Assembly (NCBI GenBank): GCA_025936275.1
Contig: JAICTR010000009.1
Location: 1 to 18,990 of the forward strand
Direction: 5' to 3'
Source: Burkholderiales bacterium
Lineage (GTDB): Bacteria > Pseudomonadota > Gammaproteobacteria > Burkholderiales > Usitatibacteraceae
Length of the DNA stretch: 18,990 nucleotides
Shown one piece after another: positions 7,054-15,195 of the stretch. Under the pieces are notes generated by a model. The model did no database searches and was not told the origin of the DNA. It saw nothing but the letters and a program-made list of their open reading frames with translations. Within the stretch, counting starts at the first letter, position 1; each line of letters opens with the position of its first letter. The translations under genes were made by a program, and so were the position numbers.

Positions 7054-7856
7054 AGCTGCTCGGTCTCGCTCTGCGCGGGGCGCCAGCGCAGGAGCCTGCG
7101 CTCGGTGTGGGTGACCGCGTAATCGAGCACCAGCGCGAACGCGGTGAGCACGAGGATGCCCGCGAACACGCTGTTGATGTCGAACGCGCCCTCCGCCTGC
7201 TGGATGAGGTAGCCCACGCCCTTCGCGGAACCGAGGTACTCGCCGACCACCGCACCGACGAAAGCCATGCCCACCGAGGTGTGCAGGCTCGAGAACACCC
7301 ACGACGTCGCGGATGGCAAGTACACGTGGCGCAGCAGCTGGCGCCGGCTCGCGCCCAGCATCACCGCGTTGTTGAGCACCACCGGGCTCACTTCCTTCAC
7401 GCCCTGGTAGACGTTGAAGAACACGATGAAGAAGACGAGCGTCACGCCGAGCGCCACCTTCGACCAGATGCCGAGCCCGAACCACACCATGAAGATCGGC
7501 GCCAGCACCACGCGCGGCATGGCGTTCATCGCGGTGATGTACGGGTCGAGCAGGGTCGACGCGGTGGAAGAAAGTCCGAGCCACAGGCCGAAGGCGAGCC
7601 CCAGCAGCGATCCGATGACGAAGGCGAGCACCGTCTCCTCGAGCGTGACCCAGAGATGCTTGTAGATCGTGCCGTCGGCGAACCAGGTCCAGATCACGCG
7701 GAACATCTTGACCGGTTCGCCGAAGAAGAAGGCCGCGCGGTCCGGGTTGTCCCACACCACCGGCGGCAGCAATCCCGGCTGCGTGAGCGCCTGCCAGGCG
7801 ACGAAGATCAGCACCAGGATCAGCGCCTGCCAGATCCGCAGCGTCGAGCGCTTCAT
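7050..7856 (-). CDS. ABC transporter permease, nitrate/sulfonate/taurine type
   Basis: This 268-residue inner-membrane protein belongs to the SsuC/TauC-like permease family (BPD_transp_1). It has about six hydrophobic segments: an N-terminal anchor (ALILVLIFVAWQAL), one in TLEETVLAFVIGSLLGLAF, VVLAPIFMVWFG, VALGVTLVFFIVFFNVY, VGMAFVGAVVGEYL and VFAGILVLTAFALVLDY. The cytoplasmic coupling (EAA) loop is recognisable as NAVMLGASRRQLLRHVYLPSA, which contacts the ATPase. The ATG overlaps the ATPase stop as ATGA, so translation is coupled. It is the last gene of the minus-strand operon. Its TAG stop lies on a CTAG that also holds the SDR stop. Substrate specificity is unknown. Confidence 0.93.
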   Translation of the reverse strand: MKRSTLRIWQALILVLIFVAWQALTQPGLLPPVVWDNPDRAAFFFGEPVKMFRVIWTWFADGTIYKHLWVTLEETVLAFVIGSLLGLAFGLWLGLSSTASTLLDPYITAMNAMPRVVLAPIFMVWFGLGIWSKVALGVTLVFFIVFFNVYQGVKEVSPVVLNNAVMLGASRRQLLRHVYLPSATSWVFSSLHTSVGMAFVGAVVGEYLGSAKGVGYLIQQAEGAFDINSVFAGILVLTAFALVLDYAVTHTERRLLRWRPAQSETEQL

Positions 7857-8668
7857 GCCGCCGTCCGGTTGCGCGTCTGCGCGTAGCCCTTGAGCACCTC
7901 TTCCTTCATCGAGCGCCAGATGCGGTCGTGCAGCGCGATGAATTGCGGCGTGAGCCGGATCTCGGCCACGTCGCGCGGCCGCGGCAGGTCGATCGCGAAC
8001 TCGCCGATCGGGTGCGTCGCCGGGCCGGCGGAGAGCACCACCACGCGATCGGAAAGCGAGATCGCCTCCTCGAGGTCGTGGGTGATGAAGATCACGCTCT
8101 TGCGGTTCGCGCTCCAGAGCTCGAGCAGCTCGTTCTCCATCAGCTGGCGCGTCTGGATGTCGAGCGCCGAGAACGGCTCGTCCATGAGCAGGATCGGCGG
8201 CTCGAGGATGAGCATCTGCGCGAGGGAGACGCGCTTCCTCATACCGCCCGAAAGCTGGTGCGGATAACGATCGCCGAATCCGGAGAGGCCGACCCGCTCG
8301 AGCCACTCCTCGCCGCGGCGGCGCGCCTCGCGCCTGTCCGCGCCGCGGAACTCGAGGCCCGCGGCAACGTTGCCGAGGGCGCTGCGCCAGGGCATCAGCG
8401 CCTCGGCCTGGAACATGTACCCCGCGCGCCGATTGATGCCCGTCAGCCGCTCGCCCTGGATGCGTACGCCGCCGGAAGACGGGCGCAGCAGGCCCGCCGC
8501 GACGTTGAGCAGCGTGGACTTGCCGCAGCCGGTGGGGCCCACGATCGAGACGAACTCGCCCTCACCGATCGACAGCGTCACGCCCTTCACCGCCGTGTAG
8601 GGCCGCGCCCCGTCGCGGCCGGCGAAGGTGCAGGTGACGTCCTCGAAGGCGACCGCGGCGCGATCCAA
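7853..8668 (-). CDS. ABC transporter ATP-binding protein, nitrate/sulfonate/taurine type
   Basis: This is the nucleotide-binding subunit (271 residues) of the importer, close to SsuB, TauB and NrtD. Walker A GPTGCGKST is at residues 44-52. The Q-loop lies in GYMFQAEALMPWRS, the signature motif is LSGGMRKR, Walker B with D-loop is ILLMDEPFSALD, and the switch His is in FITHDLEEA. There is no ATG near the N-terminus. The best start is TTG 8668, 11 bases after the binding-protein stop, giving MDRAAVAFEDV. No clear Shine-Dalgarno precedes it, so coupling or reinitiation is likely. The family is clear, the exact start less so. Confidence 0.92.
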   Translation of the reverse strand: MDRAAVAFEDVTCTFAGRDGARPYTAVKGVTLSIGEGEFVSIVGPTGCGKSTLLNVAAGLLRPSSGGVRIQGERLTGINRRAGYMFQAEALMPWRSALGNVAAGLEFRGADRREARRRGEEWLERVGLSGFGDRYPHQLSGGMRKRVSLAQMLILEPPILLMDEPFSALDIQTRQLMENELLELWSANRKSVIFITHDLEEAISLSDRVVVLSAGPATHPIGEFAIDLPRPRDVAEIRLTPQFIALHDRIWRSMKEEVLKGYAQTRNRTAA

Positions 8669-8679
8669 CGCCGGCGCCC

Positions 8680-9705
8680 CTAGCGGTATTTCTTGTCCGC
8701 CTTCTCCGCGAACCGGTTGTCGAAGGTCTTCGAGAGGTCGATCTTGCCGGCCTTGATCACCGAGGGCTCGAACTGCGCGAGCACCTTGTAGACGTTCTCG
8801 GCGGCGGGAAGCGACATCAGGCCGTCCTTCGAGTAGCCGGCGAGGTTCTTCTCGAGGCCCTTCTTGTAGAGCGCCGGATCGCCCGCCTTGTACGTGTCGG
8901 GCATGAGGTCGACGATCTCCTGCGGCGAAGCCTTCGCGATCCACTTGTCGGCGCGCACCATCGCGTTCACCACCGCCTGCACCGTGTTCGGATTCTTCTG
9001 GATGAACTCGTCGGTGGTGTAGATCACGGCGGCCATGTACTCCTTGCCGTAGACCTGCTCCATCCCCTGCTCGGTGCGCGTGTCGACGACCGACTTGAAC
9101 TTGCCCGTCGCCTCGAGGCGCGTGATCACCGGGTCGAGGTTCGCGAGCGCGTCGATCTCGCCCTTCTCCATCGCGGCGACCGCGCCGGCGCCGGCGCCCA
9201 CGCCCACGATCGAGACATCGGTGGGCTTGAGGCCGGCCTTCACGAGGAGCAGGTCCACGAACATGTTGGTCGAGGAGCCCGGGGCGGTCACGCCGATTTT
9301 CAAGCCCTTCAAGTCGCGGCCATCGCGGTACTTCGCCGCGCGCTCGCTCGGCATGAGGAGCTCGATCGCGTTGTAGCGCAGCTGCAGCACCACCGCCTTG
9401 ATCGGCTGGTGCTTGGCGGCCATGTTGATGGTGTGCTCGTAGGCGCCGGAGACGAAGTCCGCGCTGCCGCCCACCAGCGCCTGCAGCGCCTTCGAGCCGC
9501 CCGGGAAGTCGGGGATCTCCACATCGAGCCCTTCGTCCTTGAAGAAGCCTTTGCGCTCGGCGACCGAAAGCGGCAGGTAGTAGAAGAGGCTCTTGCCGCC
9601 CACCGCGATGGTGATGGATTTCTTCTCCGGCGCCTGGGCCGCGGCGGCGGTCGCGATGGCGACACCGAGCAACAGCGCGCCGACCGCATGGATCAATCGC
9701 TTCAT
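8680..9705 (-). CDS. Periplasmic substrate-binding protein, NMT1/SsuA-like
   Basis: This 341-residue precursor is the binding protein of the importer. A signal peptide (about 1-24, LLLGVAIATAAAAQA) leads into ITIAVGGKSLFYYLPLSVAERKG and FFKDEGLDVEI. This is the typical opening of the NMT1/THI5-like, SsuA/TauA/NrtA class. FPGGSKALQALVGGSADF and LKGLKIGVTAPGSSTN are the usual ligand-lobe motifs, and YTTDEFIQKNPNTVQAVVNA is the hinge-proximal helix region. No lipobox Cys is present, so the product should be soluble in the periplasm. GGAGA lies about eight bases before the ATG. Family members bind sulfonates, taurine, nitrate, pyrimidines or aromatic acids; the sequence alone does not say which. 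Confidence 0.92.
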   Translation of the reverse strand: MKRLIHAVGALLLGVAIATAAAAQAPEKKSITIAVGGKSLFYYLPLSVAERKGFFKDEGLDVEIPDFPGGSKALQALVGGSADFVSGAYEHTINMAAKHQPIKAVVLQLRYNAIELLMPSERAAKYRDGRDLKGLKIGVTAPGSSTNMFVDLLLVKAGLKPTDVSIVGVGAGAGAVAAMEKGEIDALANLDPVITRLEATGKFKSVVDTRTEQGMEQVYGKEYMAAVIYTTDEFIQKNPNTVQAVVNAMVRADKWIAKASPQEIVDLMPDTYKAGDPALYKKGLEKNLAGYSKDGLMSLPAAENVYKVLAQFEPSVIKAGKIDLSKTFDNRFAEKADKKYR

Positions 9706-9765
9706 GGTTTTTTTCTCCGTGGGTTGTCGTGCTTGCGAATCGGGCCGGGGCGCGGCCCGTGAAGA

Positions 9766-10701
9766 TCAGGAGCGCAGGCGCGCGGGCGGCTCGTGCAGCT
9801 CCAGCGTCTGGCCGGCCTTCATCACCTGGCCGGGAACGTCGTGTCCGACGACCTGCGGGATGCGACGCGCCACGGCCAGCAGCTTCGCCAGGTCGACGCG
9901 CGTGTCGCAGCCCATGTCCTCGAGCATGTTCACCAGGTCCTCGGTGCAGATGTTGCCCGTGGCGCCGGGCGCGAAGGGGCATCCGCCGAGCCCGGACACG
10001 GAGCCATCGAACGAGCGCACGCCGGCCTCGATCCCCGCGACCACGTTGGCGAGGCCCATGCCGCGCGTGTTGTGGAAGTGCAGCGTGTAGAACGTCTCGT
10101 CCGGGGGCGGGAAGCGCTCGAGCACCTTCGCGGTGAGGCTGCGCACCTGCCGCGGGTTCGCCATGCCGGTGGTATCCGCGAGCGAGATGCCATCGAAGCC
10201 CAGGTCGCGGAAGCGCGCGACGAAATCGAGCACGGCGTCTTCGTGCACGCGTCCCTCGAACGGACAGCCGAACGAGGTGGAAAGGCTCATCGTGATCTTC
10301 ATGCCCGCGTCGTGGGCGGCGCGGATCATCGCCGGCATGTCGGCGAGCGACTGCTCGTGGGTGCGGTTGATGTTGGCGCGGTTGTGCGTCTCCGACGCGG
10401 ACATCACGCCGTTCACTTCATCGGGCCTGGCGGGACTCGCCGCCGCATCGTGCACGCCGCGCAGGTTGGGGACCAGCGCGACGTAGATGACCCCGGGCAC
10501 GCGATCGATGGCCGCGAGCACTTCACGTGCGTCGGCGAGCGCCGGGACGGCCTTCGCCGACACGAACGACGTCACCTCGATCTTGTGCAGCCCGGTGCGC
10601 GAAAGCTGGTTGACGACCTCGACCTTGGTGGCCGTCGGGATGAAATGCGGCTCGATCTGGAAGCCGTCGCGTACGGCGACGTCGTTGACGTAGATGCGCA
10701 T
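9766..10701 (-). CDS. Hydroxymethylglutaryl-CoA lyase family enzyme
   Basis: HMG-CoA lyase cleaves 3-hydroxy-3-methylglutaryl-CoA to acetyl-CoA and acetoacetate. The 311-residue product keeps the known catalytic set: VRDGFQ (Arg11, Asp12), KIEVTSFVS with its Glu, the metal-binding HFH (His208 and His210) in HFHNTRGMGLAN, and the loop GLGGCPFAPGATGN with catalytic Cys241 and the downstream Asn. It is near the usual size of bacterial enzymes (about 300). The best start is ATG 10701; the frame extends further upstream without another convincing start. It is the first gene of the run ending in the ABC permease, 60 bases before the binding protein. No methylcrotonyl-CoA carboxylase or enoyl-CoA hydratase lies nearby, so the real substrate could be a related acid-CoA, for example citramalyl-CoA. 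Confidence 0.9.
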   Translation of the reverse strand: MRIYVNDVAVRDGFQIEPHFIPTATKVEVVNQLSRTGLHKIEVTSFVSAKAVPALADAREVLAAIDRVPGVIYVALVPNLRGVHDAAASPARPDEVNGVMSASETHNRANINRTHEQSLADMPAMIRAAHDAGMKITMSLSTSFGCPFEGRVHEDAVLDFVARFRDLGFDGISLADTTGMANPRQVRSLTAKVLERFPPPDETFYTLHFHNTRGMGLANVVAGIEAGVRSFDGSVSGLGGCPFAPGATGNICTEDLVNMLEDMGCDTRVDLAKLLAVARRIPQVVGHDVPGQVMKAGQTLELHEPPARLRS

Positions 10702-10727
10702 GGGAAGGACGCCGGGGACAACGGCCG

Positions 10728-10733
10728 ATTCTA
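10728..10733 (-). promoter_or_regulatory. Possible -10 element (TAGAAT) ahead of the HMG-CoA-lyase operon
   Basis: On the minus strand TAGAAT matches five of six -10 positions and lies 26 bases before the lyase ATG, a sensible place for an operon promoter. I see no good -35 at 16-18 bp, so it is only suggestive. The remainder of the divergent gap (10702-10824) shows nothing else clear. Confidence 0.25.
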
Positions 10734-10824
10734 CTCTCCGAACGGCGGATGCGCGGGCGTCCCCAAGCGGGAACCGTGCCCCGCGGCATGGGTCTTCCCG
10801 ATAGCGGTCCCGAAGGAGGCCCCC

Positions 10825-11352
10825 ATGTTGAGAACCTGCATCCTGCTCGCGAGCGCGCTCGCGCTTCCCGCGGCCGCCGCGATCGCCGAGCCGTCCGGCC
10901 TCGCCTACTCGTTGCGAACGCTGCCCACCGAGGAGCCGGCGTTCGCGCTGTCGGCGAACGGCGTGCAGGTCTACCAGTGCCAGCAGGTGCCGGGCGGCGC
11001 GTCCTACGCGTGGTTCCTGGTCGCGCCCGATGCCACGCTTTACGACGGCGCGGCGAGCGTCGCGCGCATGGCCTCGCCCAACCACTGGGAGTCGCTCTAC
11101 GACCTGAGCAGCGTCTCGGGCGTGCCGCTGCGCATGCAGGCGGCGGGCGCGGACAACCTGCCGTGGGAGCTGATGCACGCGGTGCCTATCGGGGACTCCG
11201 GGATGTTCGCGGGCGTCTCGAGCATCCAGCGCGTGAACACCGCGGGCGGCGCGCCGCCGCGCGGCGCCTGCGACGACACACACGTGGGCGACGAGGCACG
11301 CGTCGCGTTCACCGCCGATTACTACTTCTACAAGCCGCGCGCCGCAGGTTGA
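10825..11352 (+). CDS. Secreted DUF3455-like protein of unknown function
   Basis: The 175-residue product begins with a signal peptide (about 1-20, ILLASALALPAAAAIAEP) and is probably periplasmic or extracellular. The body matches my recollection of DUF3455. It has GVQVYQCQQVPGGASYAWFLVAPDATLYD near the start, then NHWESLYDLSSVSGVPL, LPWELMHA, SIQRVNTAGGAPPRGACD, and a C-terminal YYFYKP. Two cysteines (in YQCQ and GACD) could form a disulfide, perhaps made by DsbA. AAGGAGG at 10813-10819 is a near-ideal ribosome-binding site five bases before the ATG. It diverges from the lyase operon and precedes the acyl-CoA dehydrogenase on the same strand by 61 bases. Biochemical function is unknown. Confidence 0.82.
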   Translation: MLRTCILLASALALPAAAAIAEPSGLAYSLRTLPTEEPAFALSANGVQVYQCQQVPGGASYAWFLVAPDATLYDGAASVARMASPNHWESLYDLSSVSGVPLRMQAAGADNLPWELMHAVPIGDSGMFAGVSSIQRVNTAGGAPPRGACDDTHVGDEARVAFTADYYFYKPRAAG

Positions 11353-11413
11353 TCGCGGCTAGCGCCGCGCGCATGCGGTAGCATCGTCCGTCGGTTCGAA
11401 TGGAGACGAGGCG

Positions 11414-12577
11414 GTGCCCGAGCACAGCGAAGATCCGCACGCGCAGATCCGCGACGGCGTTCGCGACCTGTGCGCGCAATTCCCCGCCGAATACTTCCGC
11501 GACGTCGATGCGCGTCGCGCGTATCCGGAGGCGTTCGTCGATGCCCTCACCCGGGCCGGCTGGCTGGCCGCGCTGATTCCGAGCGAATACGGGGGCTCCG
11601 GGCTCGGCGTGACCGAAGCGTCGGTGATCATGGAGGAGATCAATCGCTGCGGCGGCAACGCCGGCGCATGCCACGGCCAGATGTACAACATGGGCACGCT
11701 GCTGCGCCACGGGTCCGCGGAGCAGAAGGCGGAGTACCTCCCCAGGATCGCGCGCGGCGAGCTGCGCCTGCAGTCGATGGCCGTGACCGAGCCCACCGCG
11801 GGGACCGATACCGCATCGATTCGCACGACCGCCGTGCGCCGCGGCGACCGCTACGTGGTGAATGGCCAGAAGGTCTGGACCTCCCGCGTGCAGCATTCCG
11901 ACCTGATGATCCTCCTCGCGCGCACCACGCCGCTCGCCGAGGTGAAGAAGCGCTCGGAAGGGATGTCGATCTTCCTCGTGGACCTGCGCGAGGCGGTGGG
12001 CCACGGCCTCACCGTGCGGCCGATCGCGAACATGGTGAACCACGAGACGAACGAGCTCTTCATCGACAACCTCGAGGTTCCCGCCGCGAGCCTCATCGGC
12101 GAGGAAGGCAAGGGCTTCCGCTACATCCTCGACGGGCTCAACGCCGAGCGCACGATCATCGCCGCGGAATGCATCGGCGACGGCTACTGGTTCATCGACA
12201 AGGTGACGCGCTATGCGAGCGAGCGCGTGGTGTTCGGGCGGCCGATCGGGCGCAACCAGGGCGTGCAGTTCCCGATCGCCGAGGCGCACATCGAGCTCGA
12301 GGCCGCGAACCTGATGCGCTTCGAGGCGTGCCGGCTCTTCGACGCGCACCAGCCGTGCGGCGCGCAGGCGAACATGGCGAAGTACCTCGCGGCGAAGGCG
12401 TCATGGGAAGCGGCGAACGCCTGCCTGCAATTCCATGGCGGATTCGGCTTCGCCGCGGACTACGACGTGGAGCGCAAGTTTCGCGAGACGCGCCTCTACC
12501 AGGTGGCGCCCATCTCCACCAACCTGATCCTCTCGTACGTCGCCGAGCACGTGCTCGGCCTGCCGCGCTCTTTCTGA
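11414..12577 (+). CDS. Acyl-CoA dehydrogenase
   Basis: This FAD flavoenzyme (387 residues) oxidises an acyl-CoA to the trans-2-enoyl-CoA and passes electrons to ETF. It shows the N-terminal helical domain (LIPSEYGGSGLGVTEAS), the flavin/substrate-binding middle domain (QSMAVTEPTAGTDTASI, VNGQKVWTS) and the C-terminal domain (GRPIGRNQGVQFPIAE, QFHGGFGFAADYDVER). The C-terminal site that usually carries the catalytic Glu (YEGT) reads YQVAPIST (362-369). A Glu at 245, in GLNAERT, aligns with the base of isovaleryl- and long-chain dehydrogenases. Start is GTG 11414, with GGAGACGAGG just upstream. It ends six bases from the convergent oxygenase gene. The natural substrate is unknown; a branched acyl-CoA fits the Glu position and the nearby HMG-CoA lyase. 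Confidence 0.92.
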   Translation: MPEHSEDPHAQIRDGVRDLCAQFPAEYFRDVDARRAYPEAFVDALTRAGWLAALIPSEYGGSGLGVTEASVIMEEINRCGGNAGACHGQMYNMGTLLRHGSAEQKAEYLPRIARGELRLQSMAVTEPTAGTDTASIRTTAVRRGDRYVVNGQKVWTSRVQHSDLMILLARTTPLAEVKKRSEGMSIFLVDLREAVGHGLTVRPIANMVNHETNELFIDNLEVPAASLIGEEGKGFRYILDGLNAERTIIAAECIGDGYWFIDKVTRYASERVVFGRPIGRNQGVQFPIAEAHIELEAANLMRFEACRLFDAHQPCGAQANMAKYLAAKASWEAANACLQFHGGFGFAADYDVERKFRETRLYQVAPISTNLILSYVAEHVLGLPRSF

Positions 12578-12583
12578 CGCGCT

Positions 12584-13369
12584 TCAGCCGGGGCGGTGCA
12601 CCAGCCTGCGAAGCTCGTTGCGCACGAGGTTCCCCACGCGCTTGCCGCGGTTCTGCACCAGCTGCAGCAGCGTGTGGTCGGCGAAGTAGGTGAGCAGGAT
12701 GGAGTCGCGGGTCTGCACCTCCGGCCCGACCGTATCCACCGAATGATAGGTGTCGCTGCCGACCGCGAACGCGTACCCGGAGTTCGGTGCGAACGACATC
12801 TGGCTCGCCCGCTCGAACGCGCCGTCGCCGCTCTTGCGATGGAACACCGTGCCGATGTGCTCGATGGAGCGATCGCGCGGCAGGTAGATCTGCGCGGTGA
12901 TCGCCTTGTGGCGCGTATCGGGGTGGATGCCGATGCGATAACCGGGCGTATCGCGGGTGAGCACAGGGATCGGGTACATGCCCACGCTGCGGTGTCGTTG
13001 CCCGAAGCGCCGCTCGAGTCCCGGAGCGAGCCGTTCGCGCAGGCGCTCGCGCACCTCCGCGCTGCACAGCGCCCTTCCGACCACATCCCACACCGCGCGG
13101 CCGGGCTCGGGCAAATGGCGCACGAACTCGGGCAGCAGGTCGAGCTTCACGCGCGTGCTGCCCGACGAGCGCGCGCGTCCCGACATGCGGCGGTATTCCC
13201 CTTCGCTCGGCATCGCGTCCATCATCGCCGCGTAGGTATCGTCGGGAAAGATGCCGGCGAGCTGCAGGTGATGGAAAGGCTCGGCGCTCTCCTTCGCCGC
13301 GTCGATCGCGGCGATCACGTGGCGCATCACGCGTGCGGCTTCTTCTTCCATTCCTTTCGCTCTCGTCAT
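12584..13369 (-). CDS. 2-oxoglutarate/Fe(II)-dependent oxygenase-like protein
   Basis: The 261-residue product has no signal peptide. It shows the facial-triad pattern of 2OG/Fe(II) oxygenases: His149-Pro-Asp151 in GYRIGIHPDTRHKAITAQIYLP, a distal His209 in DTYHSVD, and Arg221 twelve residues further, where the 2OG-binding basic residue is expected. Between them, GTVFHRK and SFAPNSGYAFAVGSDTYHS resemble the jelly-roll strands of prolyl-4-hydroxylase relatives. The N-terminus (HVIAAIDAAK, PFHHLQLAGIFPDDTYAAM) is typical of unnamed members of this group. The ATG overlaps the glmS stop as ATGA, so it is probably translated by coupling after glmS. ATG 13351 is an alternative start. The substrate is unknown; hydroxylation of a sugar, protein or small metabolite is possible. 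Confidence 0.75.
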   Translation of the reverse strand: MTRAKGMEEEAARVMRHVIAAIDAAKESAEPFHHLQLAGIFPDDTYAAMMDAMPSEGEYRRMSGRARSSGSTRVKLDLLPEFVRHLPEPGRAVWDVVGRALCSAEVRERLRERLAPGLERRFGQRHRSVGMYPIPVLTRDTPGYRIGIHPDTRHKAITAQIYLPRDRSIEHIGTVFHRKSGDGAFERASQMSFAPNSGYAFAVGSDTYHSVDTVGPEVQTRDSILLTYFADHTLLQLVQNRGKRVGNLVRNELRRLVHRPG

Positions 13370-15195
13370 TCGACCGTCACGGCCTTGGCCAGGTTGCGCG
13401 GCTTGTCGACATCCGTCCCCCGCCCGAGCGCCGCGTGGTAGGCGAGGAGCTGCACCGGGACGGCGTGCACGATGGGCGAGAGCGCTCCGGCGTGGCGCGG
13501 AGTGCGGATCACGTGTACCCCCGACTCCGCGCTGAAATGGCTGTCGAGGTCGGCGAACACGTAGAGCTCGCCGCCGCGCGCGCGCACTTCCTGCATGTTG
13601 GATTTCACCTTCTCGAGCAACGCATCGTTGGGCGCGATCACCACGACCGGCATCGCCGCATCGACCAGCGCAAGCGGCCCGTGCTTGAGCTCGCCCGCGG
13701 GATACGCCTCGGCGTGGATATAGGAAATCTCCTTGAGCTTCAACGCGCCCTCGAGCGCCACCGGATAGTGGATGCCGCGCCCGAGGAAGAGCGCGTGCTC
13801 GCGCTCGGCGAAACGTGCGGCCCACGCGGCGACCTGCGGCTCCAGGTTGAGCGCGTGCTGGATGCTTCCCGGCACGAAGCGCAGCTGCTGCAGCGCCTCG
13901 GCCTCGGCGGCCTCCGGGAGCCGGCCATGCGCCTTCGCCAACGCGAGCGCGAGCGTGTAGAGCGCGGCGAGCTGCGTGGTGAACGCCTTGGTGGATGCGA
14001 CGCCGATCTCGGCGCCGGCCCGCGTGTAGAACACGAAGCGCGAGGCGCGCGGGATCGCGCTCTCGCGGACGTTGCAGATGGAGAGCGTCGCTTCATGGCC
14101 GAGCGCGCGGGCGCGCTTCAGCGCTTCCATGGTGTCCAGCGTCTCGCCGGACTGGGAGACGGTCACCACCAATTGCCGTGGCTCGGGAATCGAATCGCGG
14201 TAGCGGTACTCGTGCCCGAGCTCGACCGAGCAGGGCACGCGCGCCACCGATTCGATCCAGTAGCGCGCCACGAGGCCGGCGTAGTAGCTGGTCCCCGAAG
14301 CGAGCACCAGCACGGAAGGCGCCGCGCGGAACGCCGCCAAGGCGCCTTCGCCGAAGAGACCGTCGACATCCACGCCGCCATCCATCAGCGCTTCGAGCGT
14401 ATCGGCGACGGCGCGCGGCTGCTCGTGGATCTCCTTCTGCATGTAATGTGTATACGGCCCGAGGTCCACCGCGTCGGGCGAGAGATCCGATCGGTGCACC
14501 GCCCGCTCGACGGGCTGCCCGGATCCATCGGTCACCTCGATGCCCGAGCGATGCACCGCGACCACGTCGCCGTCCTCGAGGTAAACGACGCGGCGCGTCT
14601 GCGCGATGATCGCGGAGACGTCCGAGGCGAGGAAATTCTCGCCGTCGCCCAGGCCGACCACGAGCGGGCAACCCATGCGCGCGCCGGTCATGGTCTCCGG
14701 ATCGGCGAGGCACACGACGCCCAGCGCGTACGCGCCGCGCAGCTCGGCCGCCGTGCGCCGGGTGGCCGCGAAAAGGTCGCGTGTGGCCTGGTAGTGATGG
14801 TGGATGAGGTGCGCCACGACCTCGGTATCCGTCTGCGACTCGAACGCGTATCCGAGCGCGGCGAGGCGGGCGCGCTGCTCCTCGTGGTTCTCGATGATTC
14901 CGTTGTGGACGACCGCGATCTCGCCCCGGGAGACGTGCGGGTGCGCATTCGGCTCGCTCACGCCGCCATGCGTCGCCCAGCGGGTATGCGCGATGCCGAC
15001 GATGCCGCTCAGGTGCTCGGCGCGGACCGCGGCCTCCATCTCGGCCACGCGGCCCACCCGGCGAACCCGCCGGATCGTGCCGTCGAGGACGGCGACACCC
15101 GCGGAATCGTAGCCGCGGTACTCCAGGCGCCGCAGGCCCTCGGTCAGCACCGGGACGACATTCCGGCTGGCGATCGCGCCGACGATTCCGCACAT
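13366..15195 (-). CDS. glmS: Glucosamine-6-phosphate synthase (glutamine:fructose-6-phosphate amidotransferase)
   Basis: GlmS makes glucosamine-6-phosphate from fructose-6-phosphate and glutamine, the first committed step to UDP-GlcNAc. Its 609 residues equal the E. coli enzyme. It starts MCGIVGAIASRNV, so removing Met exposes the nucleophilic Cys. The glutaminase domain (about 1-240) contains RLEYRGYDSAG, HTRWATHGG and HNGIIENH. THYMQKEIHEQP opens the isomerase half, with two SIS domains (SGTSYYAG, VSQSGETLDTMEA; then AEAYPAGELKHGPLALVD). The C-terminus DVDKPRNLAKAVTVE is conserved. The Cys requirement fixes the start, yet the preceding 20 bases contain no Shine-Dalgarno-like sequence. A strong minus-strand hairpin terminator lies 75 bases upstream. 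An oxygenase-like gene overlaps its stop. Confidence 0.97.
   Translation of the reverse strand: MCGIVGAIASRNVVPVLTEGLRRLEYRGYDSAGVAVLDGTIRRVRRVGRVAEMEAAVRAEHLSGIVGIAHTRWATHGGVSEPNAHPHVSRGEIAVVHNGIIENHEEQRARLAALGYAFESQTDTEVVAHLIHHHYQATRDLFAATRRTAAELRGAYALGVVCLADPETMTGARMGCPLVVGLGDGENFLASDVSAIIAQTRRVVYLEDGDVVAVHRSGIEVTDGSGQPVERAVHRSDLSPDAVDLGPYTHYMQKEIHEQPRAVADTLEALMDGGVDVDGLFGEGALAAFRAAPSVLVLASGTSYYAGLVARYWIESVARVPCSVELGHEYRYRDSIPEPRQLVVTVSQSGETLDTMEALKRARALGHEATLSICNVRESAIPRASRFVFYTRAGAEIGVASTKAFTTQLAALYTLALALAKAHGRLPEAAEAEALQQLRFVPGSIQHALNLEPQVAAWAARFAEREHALFLGRGIHYPVALEGALKLKEISYIHAEAYPAGELKHGPLALVDAAMPVVVIAPNDALLEKVKSNMQEVRARGGELYVFADLDSHFSAESGVHVIRTPRHAGALSPIVHAVPVQLLAYHAALGRGTDVDKPRNLAKAVTVE

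Noticed and set aside
11353..11413. GCGGC-TAGC-GCCGC hairpin after the DUF3455-like gene as a terminator
   Set aside because: The stem is only five base pairs with no T-run on either strand; the acyl-CoA dehydrogenase may be co-transcribed.
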